20,279 nt of DNA from Silene noctiflora (GCA_009801015.1 VHZZ01002715.1:79937-100215), one strand, 5' to 3'. Positions 1-9,188 are shown, counted from the first letter of the stretch. Translations and numbers: made by a program. Notes: generated from the letters alone by a model not told the origin.

Positions 1-810
1 TTTGTTATACACTACCTCGGGAAACCGAGATGGTAACACTTCCATTTGTTTGGGAATGTCTTGCTAAAGGCTCCTGGATAAATGAGGGTGTTAACAATTT
101 TAATTTATTTTGATGAAAAAATCATAATTTTGAATTTTATTATAAGATTATATTTTAATGAAAAAATTGTTTAAAGAAAGAAAGTTTTACTAATAAAATA
201 AGTAAAACATATCGTCTTATAGTCTATGATATCTATCGTAGAATATGTCACACATAAGAATATGCTAATCAAAGTATTTTAGTAGATATATTTCTCTACA
301 AAATATTGATAAATAACAATTATAAAATAATGCCATCATTCTATAAAATAACTAATAATTTTAATCCCAATATTTACGAATAACTAAACATGTGAGTGTC
401 AGTTTGTAGGTAAATTAATTTGAGCTATAAAATTTTGAGATTTCACCAATTCTTTTAATAAATAGAGAATTGCTTTTAAATATAAAAAATTTGTATGCAA
501 TTTTTTTAATGTATAAGTTATTTAGTCATTTATTTATGCAAAGATTGTAACTATGAATATTTAAATTACATTTGTGTACAAATTAGAATGTAGTATTTGT
601 GGTATGAAATTATTAGAGGATAAATATTAGATATTATAAATTAGGCGGGAAAAATTTCAGCTTTGTTAATCTTTTACTATATAGGGGATGTAAATTTTCG
701 AGTTTTTTAGATTAGAAATAATATCGAAATAAGCTTGAAAATACGTTAAATGTGATATCTATTTATAGATCACGAGAAGTTATAAATATTAATACAAATA
801 CTTTTCTTAT
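1..810. other. AT-rich intergenic DNA, no gene seen
   Basis: Very AT-rich sequence with stops in all frames and no open reading frame worth reporting. I see no protein similarity, RNA gene or clear repeat boundary. It probably is old, decayed intergenic or transposon DNA. Confidence 0.6.
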
Positions 811-1232
811 AGGATTTTCTCACTTGTACTTTGGGGTACCCCTCTTTTTTTTATAAAAAAAAACTTTTGACCATCAATAACTCTCAGCTACGAATTTAAA
901 AAATGGTAATTTATTTCTCAAAACAATTATCTCGTAAAGGTCGTGATTCCCATGAATTTGAAAAAAATTCACCACTTTTTGAACCCGTATCCGTGAGTTA
1001 TGGTTAGTCAAAATTTGTTAACGAATAAACGTTAACTAACCATAAATTATGATTACGATTTCAGACATCGGTGATTTTTTTTATCAAACTGAATATCTCG
1101 TAAAGACGATCAATTTAGAAAAAAAAAGTACCGTTCGTAAACGAGAGTTATTGAAGGTCAAAGTGTTCTGCGGAAACAGAGATATACATCTTCGAAAATG
1201 ATAATGTTGAGGAATACAAGTGAGAAAACTTT
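811..1232. mobile_element. Foldback / long inverted-repeat MITE-like element
   Basis: Three nested inverted matches share nearly one centre. The outer arms are TTTTCTCACTTGTA at 815-828 and its exact complement at 1215-1228. The middle arms are 866-885 and 1143-1162, matching 19 of 20 positions. The inner arms are TTATGGTTAGT at 998-1008 and its complement at 1035-1045, with GTTAACG/CGTTAAC (1017-1023, 1030-1036) at the tip. A non-inverted sub-repeat containing ATCTCGTAAAG occurs in both halves. No transposase is present, so it would be non-autonomous. The ends are uncertain because I could not find a convincing target-site duplication. Confidence 0.6.
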
Positions 1233-2123
1233 ATATTTATTTACGGTGTAAATTTGTAGTAAAAGTCATTGAAAAATAAAAGGATGGTGATAAGGCGTCA
1301 CCGGGTGGCACCAAATGTAGGCGCCATCATAATTTATTGAAAAAGAAATATAAAAAATAAAATGTTAATTTTCATTTTTTCGCCAAATGTTTAGTGGTAG
1401 TCATGGAAATTTATACCTATTCAATTAAAATCAAATACTTAATAAAATCAAATTTTGTTACTTCATCTTGATCGGTAATTACGTTTCTTCATCATTGTAT
1501 TGAGTTTTTCATTACTATGTTTTTTATCTACTGAATTCTTCATTTACAAGCCAACGAAGTAGAAAATTCAATACAATCCGTTGATGAAGAAGACACTAAC
1601 AAAAATCGAGCAGGTCGGAAATGCCAACAAAATTGTTACAAATATGGCGTAGTAATCTATGTGCATAAATGCATAATACAAAATTGATCATATTCATTAT
1701 CTAACTGGAAAGATCGTCGACGGTGGTTATCTTGGTTTTTGATAAACAACTTCCAATTGTTACAAATATGGCGTTATTGACGCCGTGAAGTTTTCTTTTA
1801 TGGTTAATATAATCATAATAATTAATTTATCATAAAACTTTAATTTCCGAAACTACATTTTCTTTTAATTAGTTTGAAATTTAAAATTCAAGGGAGGGAA
1901 ATGACAAGACACAAGAAATTTATTATTATGCCCCGGGTGACGTACATTTTAAGTACCTGATATATCCTTATTTACTCGTTTCTCCTTCCATTATTTGCCC
2001 CGTTTTGGCGTGGTCTTACGACCTTCACTTGCTTTTTTGTCCCAAATTTCTCATTCTACGAGTTTTATTGCGTCTTGCAGGATTTGGGACGGAAACATGA
2101 AATTGGGAACAAGTAAAGCCATT
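1233..2123. other. Intergenic DNA, no gene; possible edge of a retroelement
   Basis: No credible coding sequence. It contains a 20-bp exact direct repeat (1631-1650 and 1755-1774). The last part, from about 1920, is less AT-rich and runs into the polypurine tract, so it may be the remaining 3' internal part of the retrotransposon whose LTR follows; no domain is recognisable there. Confidence 0.45.
1631..1774 (+). repeat. 20-bp direct repeat pair
   Basis: The same 20 bases, beginning AATTGTTACA and ending AATATGGCGT, occur at 1631-1650 and 1755-1774, a 124-bp period. The sequence between and outside the copies is not similar. The repeat is too long for an ordinary target-site duplication; it may be a small local duplication. 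Confidence 0.6.
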
Positions 2124-2161
2124 AGAGGAGAAAAGAAAGAAGAAGAAGAGGAGGGAAAAAA
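2124..2161 (+). promoter_or_regulatory. Polypurine tract before a 3' LTR
   Basis: Thirty-eight consecutive purines (A and G only) immediately precede a C and then a TG that starts a long LTR-like sequence. Reverse-transcribing LTR elements use such a tract to prime plus-strand DNA synthesis, and it normally abuts the 3' LTR. This placement is the main reason for calling the following sequence a 3' LTR rather than a solo LTR. Confidence 0.55.
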
Positions 2162-2174
2162 CTGAAGAAGGTCT

Positions 2175-2539
2175 CCCAGCCGGTTCACCGGCTGGGGACT
2201 CCATACTTGGCGAAGCTGAAGACAGTGTGCAAGACCTCCCAGCCGGCAGCCCACAGGCGGCCGGTCAGCCGACTGGGAATGCAAGGACAAGAAGACTTGG
2301 GAGAAATTTGGGAAAACATTCAGGAACTTCTCAGCCGGTCTGCCCACCTACAGCCGGCCGACCGGCCCTACACACCTGATGATCCAATTTCACCAAAATG
2401 ATACAGAAGATTCCCAGCCGGTCAGCCCACCGGCAGTCGGCTGACCGGCTGTGCATACCTGATGACTTCCTCCCATGCAAAAATGTTACAGAAGACTCCC
2501 AGCCGGCACAGCCACCGGCGGCCGGTCAACCGGCTGGGA
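2175..2539. repeat. GC-rich palindromic array (CCCAGCCGG/CCGGCTGGG) in the LTR U3
   Basis: Five GC-rich blocks lie about 60-95 bp apart in otherwise AT-rich DNA: 2175-2196, 2238-2277, 2332-2366, 2413-2453 and 2500-2539. Most begin with CCCAGCCGG and end with CCGGCTGGG or a variant, so each can fold back. The first is perfect: a 9-bp stem with a TTCA loop. Spacers also share words such as ACACCTGATGA and ACAGAAGA, showing that the whole unit was duplicated. Confidence 0.75.
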
Positions 2540-2596
2540 ACACCTGAAGACGAGTTTCAACCCAACTTATAATTTTGACCCAATTTTGAGACAACC

Positions 2597-2604
2597 TATT
2601 AATA
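2597..2604 (+). promoter_or_regulatory. Candidate LTR TATA box
   Basis: TATTAATA followed by a C/T-rich stretch (CCCGCCCCCTCCCCCTCC). Athila-type LTRs often have a TATA element followed by such a C-rich segment near the transcription start. No transcript evidence is available. Confidence 0.3.
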
Positions 2605-3564
2605 CCCGCCCCCTCCCCCTCCTCCTCTTAATTGTTGAACCCTACCTTAAGCATTTCAACTTTTCCTAATCAAAAACTTAATCCTTCCTTAATTAGTAGT
2701 TAATTAACCTTCAATTTAGCATAGATCTAGTGTTAGTTGGATAGTTTACATTTGCAAGTTGAGTTGCAATCAAAGATATTAAAGAATCTCTTTGATAATT
2801 AATCCAAAGTTTGAAACCTTACATTTGTTTGGTACAATTCTCTTCTCTTGTTAGTTCATTAATCATTTGTTTACATTTTATTTTCATTTTCAAGTTGTCA
2901 TCTTAAATTACATCATGTCTATTGTTTCACTTGTGTTATTTGTCTCAATTGTTTACATTTCCTTTACCATGTGTGAGTAGTTTCCTTCTAGGGTGTAGGG
3001 GAATCTTAAGCAGGGGTTTGACTATGAACATGAGTAGTTAACATTTTGGGTAAAATTGTTTGGCTTTCGTTAACATCTATATACGGTGTTCAATGAAATG
3101 TGTTTGTGAGAGCTTTCACCTTTGTTTGACAATTGCTTGACATCTCTTTGAATGAAAGTGAAAATGGATGTTTGATAGTGTGTTAATTGTTGAGTTGTGA
3201 CCAAGGTGGAAGCTTTGTGTTGAACTTTTGGTGACCTAAGAAATTAGTGTCTTATCCTTAGCCATTCTTTTACCCTATCCTTGTTTGTTGCTTGTTCTTG
3301 TCTTCCTTGCTTAGGTGAACCCGACCACCCTAGTTTTTCGTCCATTGTTTACATCTTAATACTAGTTAATCTTGTTTCTCTCTTGCTTAATTTAATACTT
3401 ATAGTTAATTGAATCACCTCTTTCCTTTGCTTGACTAGACTATTGACTTGAACAAACCAAGTATATACCTCACCATCCTCGTGGATTCGACACCCTACTT
3501 CCCGACTACATAGTTAGGTTGTTTAGTTAATTGTTTGATTGAGAGTTGACGACAAATCCCATCA

Positions 3565-3802
3565 TCAGTACCATCCGACGGCGCTATCTCATTATTCAAA
3601 ATAAAATGACTAACAATTTTTTTTTTGTTAGTTCCCTCCTCCAATAAACTCCTCCCACTTAGCAGTAACGACAAGGCAGGCCTCCTATTAGTTCCAAGAA
3701 GTTCTAGTACGAATGGCAGGAACACATTTGTTTACGTGTTCTGGCTTTTTATTTGTCTTTATTTTTTATTTTTGAAGTGTTAGACTTACAAATTAACGTA
3801 AT
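3565..3802. other. Short intergenic stretch between two mobile elements
   Basis: No gene. It holds an A/T hairpin, ACTAACAA (3609-3616) paired with TTGTTAGT (3625-3632) around a T-run. The open frame on the minus strand here spans the LTR end and has no recognisable product. Confidence 0.5.
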
Positions 3803-4256
3803 CTTTAGGCTCTGTTTGACAAGACATTTGAGGTACCTGATTTGGTCAAAGTAACTTATTTGATCAAAATTTTAGGTACCTTATTTTTTTGTAATTGTTT
3901 GGTAAATAGCTTATTTAACCAAATAAGTTACCTGAAAGGCTGAAATGAAATGCTACCTAGAGTAATATTTGAGATTTCAGGTACCTGATTTGATTTGATT
4001 TTCCCTTTTTACCCCTTACACCTATACTATTAAATAATTATCATATCTTTTTACGTCATTTAATCAAAATCTGTTATCTTTTCAGTTAGTTTGCCTAATA
4101 TTTTTTTATATAATCAACTATCTTATCAACTCCTAATTTTCAGCTACCTTATCAGTTACCTTTTCGGGTTTCAGTTAACTTTTCATTTTTCAGTTACCTT
4201 TTCAGGTTTCAACTACTTTTTCAGTTAGTTTTACCAAATAGAGTTTTACTCTTTAG
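3803..4256. mobile_element. hAT-like MITE (CTCTGTTTG termini)
   Basis: The left end GCTCTGTTTGACAAG and the complement of the right end, CTCTATTTGGTAAAAC, are imperfect terminal inverted repeats of the type found in many plant hAT-derived MITEs. TCTTTAG occurs at both borders (3802-3808 and 4250-4256), as expected for a slightly mutated 8-bp target-site duplication, although the exact end is ambiguous by several bases. The interior has repeated GGTACCT and CAGTTACCTTTTC motifs. No transposase is present. Confidence 0.5.
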
Positions 4257-5094
4257 AAAATTAATCTAACATTCATTAAAATTTTAGAGAGACAATCTCT
4301 TACTAAGTTTTTCGTATCCCTTTTATTAATGATTGTAGTTCCAAATGTTTCTTTCATTGAATACATGTTTTCATAATTATCGTACCTATTTTTATTGTAT
4401 ATTATAATCATTTTTATAGGTTTCATACTGATGTTATTGCTTTTTGTACCATTTTTTCATGAATTTGTAATTTATCTCTCAATAAGCTTATTAAAAGATC
4501 TCATTACCAATACGATAATATTATTGTTTTTCTTTTGCATATACTATTTGTTTTATATAGGGTCGAGCCAGGTAAGAAAACAAACGGAAAATGCAGACAG
4601 TGCCTTTGAGGTTTGACATTTTGTCCAAAATACCCAATTTCTTTGACCTTGAAAAATTTAAAAGGCCATAATCGTGATTATAAACTCAGAAAGTGACAAT
4701 TTTTTTTTCCAAATTGATCATCTTTTGGAGAATTATGACATGAAATTTTTTTTATCAAATTAGAAATTCGTGACAAGAGATATGATCACTCAAAGTTTGC
4801 ACAAATAAGATTATACATTCAGTTGTATATAAGCATTGTACAACCAAGATATAAGTATTTGAGTTTATGTGTATTTTTTCTGAGCTAATTCAAATTTTGT
4901 AAATGGATGAACTCAAATAATTTCTAATAAATCTCACATTTTTTAATATAAAACTCGAATACTTTAATATAAAGCTCATATTTTACACCATACAACTGAT
5001 GTTATAATCCATAAATTGCAAAGTTTGTTCGGTTAAAAAAACTTTGACATATAATAACCCCTATTCCACGAATTCAAACACGACAATTCTTTTT
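4257..5094. other. AT-rich intergenic DNA, no supported gene
   Basis: An open frame for 73 residues at 4395-4616 would encode a string of hydrophobic residues, but this is what AT-rich DNA gives by chance; it has no ATG at its opening and no family resemblance. Nothing else is supported. Confidence 0.55.
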
Positions 5095-5160
5095 ATTACC
5101 AGACATGGACGAGAAATTAGTGGGGCCGGGTTCAGATATCCAAGGTAAAGGACTCCACCA
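5095..5160 (-). pseudogene. Possible prohibitin fossil (very short)
   Basis: Read on the minus strand, this stretch aligns to the prohibitin pseudogene segment at about 8060-8120 with roughly three quarters of bases matching and one-base gaps. In shifted frames it reads FTLDI, stop, TRPH, then after a frameshift NFSSMSGNKK, against the family's FIFDIRTKPH and FSSMSGTKD. It carries at least one stop and one frameshift, so it cannot be functional. The match is short and may be chance; a sequence comparison with a true prohibitin gene would decide. Confidence 0.25.
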
Positions 5161-5400
5161 TTTCTGAAATTAAACAGACCATTTTGAAATTTGACAAATA
5201 ATGTATTTGAAAGATAACATATTCGTACAAAACAATTATTAACATCATTCAATAAAAATGTCCTCCACTTTCCCTACACCAACTAAGGTTCGTACCCTTC
5301 AAACGCGCTCATCGTGCCTTCCAATATGTCAATCATTGCAAGACGTGAGTCCATTAATCTTCCACCACCTTGCACCTTAAATTATTTCGCCATACATATC

Positions 5401-5410
5401 TATATATAAA
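5401..5410 (+). promoter_or_regulatory. TATA box of the IRX15-like gene
   Basis: TATATATAAA lies 47 bases before the ATG at 5457. With a usual 25-35 base distance to the start of transcription, the 5' leader would be very short, about 15-25 bases. It also argues against translation starting upstream of 5457. Confidence 0.55.
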
Positions 5411-5456
5411 ACCGGGTTGTACTGTTTGTCCAAATTCAAACTCAATACCAAACAAT

Positions 5457-6320
5457 ATGAGAAACCATACTCGCTACAATAACATTATTTCCAACATAAA
5501 ACATAATCCTAGCAATGCGCGGCTATTAACCGCGGCATTGCTTAGTTTCGTAGCTGGAGCATTGTTAATGTTCTTCGTCACAAATAACAATCCGTCATCC
5601 ATGAGTCCGCTTTGGTACTACCCGGTATCGGCCGCGACCTCGACGACAATTCAACAAGAAGCGATCCTACATTATGCCACGTCAGAGATTGTTCCGCAGC
5701 AGAGTTTACAAGAGATTATGCAGTCGTTTAATGTACTACGTACGACGGCCCCGTGTAATTTTTTAGTATTTGGGTTGGGTTACGACTCACTTATGTGGGC
5801 TGCACTCAACCCAAATGGTACCACTCTTTTTTTAGAAGAGTCGGACGAGTGGGTTACATCAATACTTAAAGACGCACCGTTTTTGCAAGCAAAAACGGTG
5901 TCGTACCGTACCCATCTTAAAAACGCTAACTGGCTACGGGAGAATTACCGGGACAATCCCGATTGCGGGCCTAGTAAGGGGTTGAAAGGTAACACGGGGT
6001 GCCCGTTAGCGTTGGAAAGTTTACCGGATGAAGTTTATGAAAGGGAATGGGACGTGATCATGATTGACGCGCCTAGGGGATGGGAACCCGATCACCCAGG
6101 ACGAATGGCCGCGATTTATTCCATGGCCGTGATGGCGCGTGCAAGAACACGTCCCGGGAATACGCACGTGTACTTGCATGATGTGAATAGACAAGTGGAG
6201 AAGACATTTGGGATGGAATTTTTGTGTGAAAAGTATAAGGTTGGTGGTGTTGGGAGATTATGGCACTTTGAGATCCCTCCGGTTCGAGATAACGTAGGTG
6301 ATGGTGCCACATTTTGTTAA
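5457..6320 (+). CDS. IRX15-L: IRX15/IRX15-LIKE protein (DUF579), secondary-wall xylan synthesis
   Basis: Intact, intronless gene for 287 residues. The start is the ATG at 5457: the frame is open a little further upstream but has no ATG there and meets the TATA box. A short basic N-terminus is followed by a single membrane anchor at about residues 23-41 (LLTAALLSFVAGALLMFF), as in Golgi type II proteins. The DUF579 domain covers about 65-287, with a glycine-rich FLVFGLGYDSLMW (102-114), TTLFLEES (122-129), WDVIMIDAPRGW (198-209), HDVNR (241-245), FLCEKYKV (255-262) and VGRLWHFEIP (265-274). The last two motifs point to the IRX15/IRX15-L branch rather than the GXM glucuronoxylan methyltransferases. 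In Arabidopsis, loss of IRX15 and IRX15-L alters xylan chain length; the biochemical activity is not settled. The domain has a methyltransferase-like fold signature. The neighbours are unrelated to wall synthesis. Confidence 0.93.
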   Translation: MRNHTRYNNIISNIKHNPSNARLLTAALLSFVAGALLMFFVTNNNPSSMSPLWYYPVSAATSTTIQQEAILHYATSEIVPQQSLQEIMQSFNVLRTTAPCNFLVFGLGYDSLMWAALNPNGTTLFLEESDEWVTSILKDAPFLQAKTVSYRTHLKNANWLRENYRDNPDCGPSKGLKGNTGCPLALESLPDEVYEREWDVIMIDAPRGWEPDHPGRMAAIYSMAVMARARTRPGNTHVYLHDVNRQVEKTFGMEFLCEKYKVGGVGRLWHFEIPPVRDNVGDGATFC

Positions 6321-6528
6321 ATATACTCCTTATGTTTTTTAAATTTTGAATTTTTATATGGTAAGACTGTCTCACGTTCCATATGAGAGGTCTTACATTT
6401 ACATTATTATTTACATACCATCTAACATTAGATTGTGTGAGACGTATTGTCGAGGAGAAAGCGCAGTTCATTACTGCTGGACTGGTATCATTAGGAACAA
6501 AATTTGTAGTTCATTGTTCAATCATTTG

Positions 6529-6534
6529 AATAAA
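6529..6534 (+). terminator. Possible polyadenylation signal of the IRX15-like gene
   Basis: AATAAA about 209 bases after the stop codon, in a T/A-rich stretch. Plant signals are loose, so this is only a candidate. Confidence 0.25.
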
Positions 6535-6552
6535 TATATATATGCTTTTCAA

Positions 6553-6818
6553 GGTAATGTTGATGCGAGAACAGTGCAGAGTATTCTTTGTGATTTATAA
6601 GATAGACCAACGGAAACTTTCAACTCCGAACAATTTAAAGAAGCGCAATCACGTGGAGGTAAACTCGTCATGGTAGCAAATGTACTTTGAACACGCAAGC
6701 TACAAGAATGATAGTTTGCTCAGAGAGTGAAGTCATCGAGAATAATTACTCGTTAATAACAGGATTGTCTAATAGCAAGTCAAAAAGGTTTTGTGAACCG
6801 AGGTTCCAAACTTTTTAA
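6553..6818 (+). pseudogene. Decayed coding-like fragment, family unknown
   Basis: In one frame this reads GNVDARTVQSILCDL, stop (6598-6600), DRPTETFNSEQFKEAQSRGG, then KLVMVANVL and a stop (6688-6690). After a shift, from 6708, a second frame stays open for 36 residues (MIVCSESEVIENNY...). The amino-acid composition is mixed and charged, unlike chance translation of AT-rich DNA, and the pieces would join if two stops and one frameshift were ignored. I do not recognise the family. It may be an exon relic of a nearby duplicated gene, or chance. Confidence 0.25.
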
Positions 6819-7215
6819 AGTTGAATTTGCTAGTTAAATGTCCGGTTTGTGTACCATGAACAACAAAAATTAAGTTTTCTATATGGGGCCGCAAACAATC
6901 TTTTGGACCAGCCCTTTCAAATTTATTTGACGGCCGTTGTTAATACAACAGCTTAAGATTTAAGAAATTCAGTATGTATTCTGACGAGCTGCAATCGTCT
7001 TAATTAACTTATTAACAGCCTTATTAAAACTTGTTTCGTGATCCTGTAAATTTAAGTAATCCTGTAATTAGACAGCGTTATTATTCTTAGCAACTACTCC
7101 GTATACGATCTTATAACAGCAGCTTCGCTTCGGCCAAATTAAAGTTGATCATCCTGGGATATTCATGCCTGCAAATATCATACCGAAAAGTAGAAATAAA
7201 GCCAACTACCGTCTG
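6819..7215. other. Intergenic DNA, no gene seen
   Basis: No convincing open frame, RNA gene or repeat. It would include the 3' flank of the prohibitin pseudogene. Confidence 0.5.
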
Positions 7216-8324
7216 TTAGCGAGCAGCAGAGGGCATGCCCATAAGCATGCTTATTGCACCAGGGACATAAGTCACGTGAGGACTGTTCGCCATGGTAGCC
7301 ACATTTTCCTACATAGCTTCAATCTTCCTTAGCTCAATCAGACCCATTCCTGATGCTGCAGTTGCCTCTGAAATCAACTTCGCGGCCTCACTTTCTCCTT
7401 CAGCCCTGATAACTGCTGCTCGCTTCTCCTGTTCAGGCTTCATGACCAAATACCTTGACCGTTCAGCCTCCTGTTGCGCTACTTGTTTCTGTTCCACAGC
7501 TTTCGAGAATTCATTTCCATAGGAAAGGTGAGTGATAGCAACATCATCTAGAATAATATTGAAATCCTTTGCCCTACAAGTACAAGTATCGCATTGAAAT
7601 ATCTTCGCCAACTAACAAAAAAGTTTGATCAAAACATTGTCGAAACAGAGTAATTAACCACTGTAAACGACATCACAAATTATAGAATAAGACTGTTGTA
7701 CAGTATACAACAGCCATTTTAAAAGTTAAGCACTTCATTTATTGCTATCATTAGATGAGGTGCGTAACATATAAAAGGAGCGTTGTTGTACGCTTACACA
7801 ACAGTTACTCAAAAGACATAAAGGAGATTAAGAAACCACCTTTTGATCAAGCTATCTCTAACAAGAGCAGAAACCCGAGGGCGATCAGTAAGAAGTTGAT
7901 CAGCATTAAACTGAGCAACAACAGCCTTGAACACCTCATTACCAATACCAGGAAGCACCTTATAATCATACTCCAACCTAAGATGCTGAAAAATGGCCGT
8001 AAGTTTTGCCTCGTAGGGGCGAGACAGGACTCGTAGAGTATATTCACCATCTGAAGGTCCTTAGTACCTGACATGGAGGAGAACTCATGAGGCTAGGTTC
8101 GAATGTCGAAGATAAAAGGTTTTTGGAGCAATGGGATTTTGAAGTGTGTCCCCTCGCCTATAGTCCTCCAAGACGCCCCCAAAACGGTTGAGTATGATGG
8201 CTTTTTGGCCGCCATCGACGGTGTAAAAGGTGGAGCTCACTGCAGCAGCGCCAATGCCGAGAGGGATTAAGGCACAGGCGAGTGGGATTAGGAATGGGAT
8301 GGCTTGTTGGGGGTTGAATGTCAC
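7216..8324 (-). pseudogene. PHB3-like: Prohibitin (PHB3/PHB4 type) pseudogene with retained intron
   Basis: Exon 1 (8324-7840) and exon 2 (7573-7216) are separated by a normal GT-AG intron (7839-7574) that splits an arginine codon in LIKRAKDFN. Recognisable segments are [99 protein letters not shown] and [20 protein letters not shown], in the right order. Prohibitins form ring assemblies in the inner mitochondrial membrane. Lesions: GTG where the start ATG is expected (8322-8324); a frameshift near 8164; a TAG replacing a lysine codon (8093-8095); a one-base deletion near 8040; and a TAG at 7309-7311, after which the tail stays readable to a TAA at 7216-7218. The two shifts cancel. Retention of the intron shows a DNA-level duplicate rather than a retrocopy. 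No functional protein can be made. Confidence 0.88.
7691..7812. mobile_element. Small MITE-like inverted repeat in the pseudogene intron
   Basis: CTGTTGTA-CAGTA-TACAACAG (7693-7713) is a perfect 8-bp hairpin. A related hairpin, GTTGTTGTACGCTTACACAACAG, follows at about 7784-7806. The two face each other as imperfect inverted repeats around about 70 AT-rich bases, so the whole looks like a tiny non-autonomous element or its remnant. No clear target-site duplication was found. Confidence 0.35.
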
Positions 8325-8479
8325 TGTTGTTGGAGCGGAAAATGGAGTAGTGTGGTTGTGTCGCGTAAAATGGCATGATTTTTGTCATGCTTTCTTTGTT
8401 TTCAGTCGCTAATCGGATGCAATTTCTAATTTTTCGTAAATAAATTACTTTCTCGCGGTCCTCAAGACGCTGCTTCATA

Positions 8480-8635
8480 ATGGAGGGAGGACTGTTTAAC
8501 AAACAAACCAGGTTGAGCGGATTGGGGGCAGGGAGGGTGTTTTCAGGGGTTCAGGCTAGATTTACGGAACAGGCATTTCCCGCGATAGCCAAGGAGGGAA
8601 TTGTTTCTGGTGGATTATGGTGGTTGGGTGAGTGA
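8480..8635 (+). CDS. Possible 51-residue open frame or first exon, unknown
   Basis: An ATG in reasonable context (ATAATGGAG) opens a frame reading MEGGLFNKQTRLSGLGAG... and then FTEQAFPAIAKEGIVSGGLW, ending at a TGA. Just before the stop lies TTGG|GTGAGT (8622-8632), a good splice-donor consensus, so it may be a first exon rather than a full gene. The stretch is much richer in G and C than its surroundings and is divergent to the prohibitin pseudogene (156 bp apart). I do not recognise the protein and found no acceptor or second exon. It may be a relic that came along with the duplicated prohibitin segment. Confidence 0.25.
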   Translation: MEGGLFNKQTRLSGLGAGRVFSGVQARFTEQAFPAIAKEGIVSGGLWWLGE

Positions 8636-8647
8636 TGGAGGGCGGTG

Positions 8648-8705
8648 ATGGTGGTTGGACAATGCATGGTGGATGGTGGTTGGACAATGCGTGGTGGATG
8701 GTGGG
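8648..8705 (+). repeat. 25-bp minisatellite, about 2.3 copies
   Basis: The unit ATGGTGGTTGGACAATGC followed by A/G and TGGTGG occurs at 8648-8672 and 8673-8697 with one base difference, followed by the first bases of a third copy. It overlaps the G-rich end of the open frame region. Confidence 0.8.
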
Positions 8706-9188
8706 GTAACAAGACGTGTCAAAAACTGATCCTAAGTGCAAAATTGAACGGAATAAGAAATGTTTTGTTTCTTATCTGATCAAGGAAACAAATTGTCCTT
8801 TCGAGAGCCAAGTTGCCTATAGAACAGCGTTTTCCAACATGTTCAAAACGAAAAGTTACAGCTTAACTTTGATAATTGATCAATTTTGCCAAGGTACATG
8901 AAACTTGAAATTATAACAAGAAACTACGAGTGAAACAACGAATGTTTAACTAACACGATATTAGTGTACAACAGAAACATGCATCAGAATTTCTCAGAGC
9001 AGATCAATGTCAGTTTGAAATGAAGTAACAGGCACCTAGCAAGAGCCGTGTCTTTTACCATGCTAAATGAATCCCTGTATGAGACGCTCAACAGTTCTGA
9101 TCAACACGAATCTTAAGCATTCCTCAATTCATAATAGGGTTAATGTGTTGATCTACATGTAAGACAGTCTCATACTGTACCAGGCTGA
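8706..9188. other. Intergenic DNA and probable 3' untranslated region of the splicing-factor gene
   Basis: No gene is supported. The part next to 9188 should be the 3' untranslated region of the minus-strand gene, but no canonical AATAAA is evident on that strand within about 200 bases. Confidence 0.45.

Larger units (their letters stand above)
2163..3564 (+). mobile_element. Probable 3' LTR of a Ty3/gypsy (Athila/Tat-like) retrotransposon
   Basis: The stretch begins TGAAG after the polypurine tract and ends in ...CATCA (3564, or 3567), about 1.4 kb. Its end contains CTCGTGGATTCGACACCCTA, then TTGACGACAAATC, which resembles the conserved end of plant Athila/Tat-clade LTRs. A TATTAATA followed by a C-rich tract at 2597-2630 fits a U3/R promoter. 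The usual primer-binding site (TGGCGCC-type) is not seen after the end, as expected for a 3' LTR. No gag or pol is in the window, and no 5-bp target-site duplication can be tested because the 5' LTR is absent. Small open frames inside it look non-coding. Confidence 0.55.

Noticed and set aside
3565..3590. A primer-binding site directly after the LTR, which would make it a 5' LTR
   Set aside because: The sequence after CATCA does not match the TGGCGCC-type site used by Athila/Tat elements, and the polypurine tract on the other side supports a 3' LTR.
4395..4616. 73-residue hydrophobic open frame
   Set aside because: AT-rich DNA readily gives Ile/Leu/Phe-rich frames; there is no ATG at the opening, no promoter and no family.
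5370..5456. Extension of the IRX15-like protein upstream to 5370
   Set aside because: The opening codon would be TTG, the stretch covers the TATA box, and the extra residues do not resemble the family. The ATG at 5457 gives the expected N-terminus and anchor.
6073..6471. 132-residue minus-strand open frame over the end of the IRX15-like gene
   Set aside because: It is antisense to an intact, well-conserved gene and has no recognisable product.
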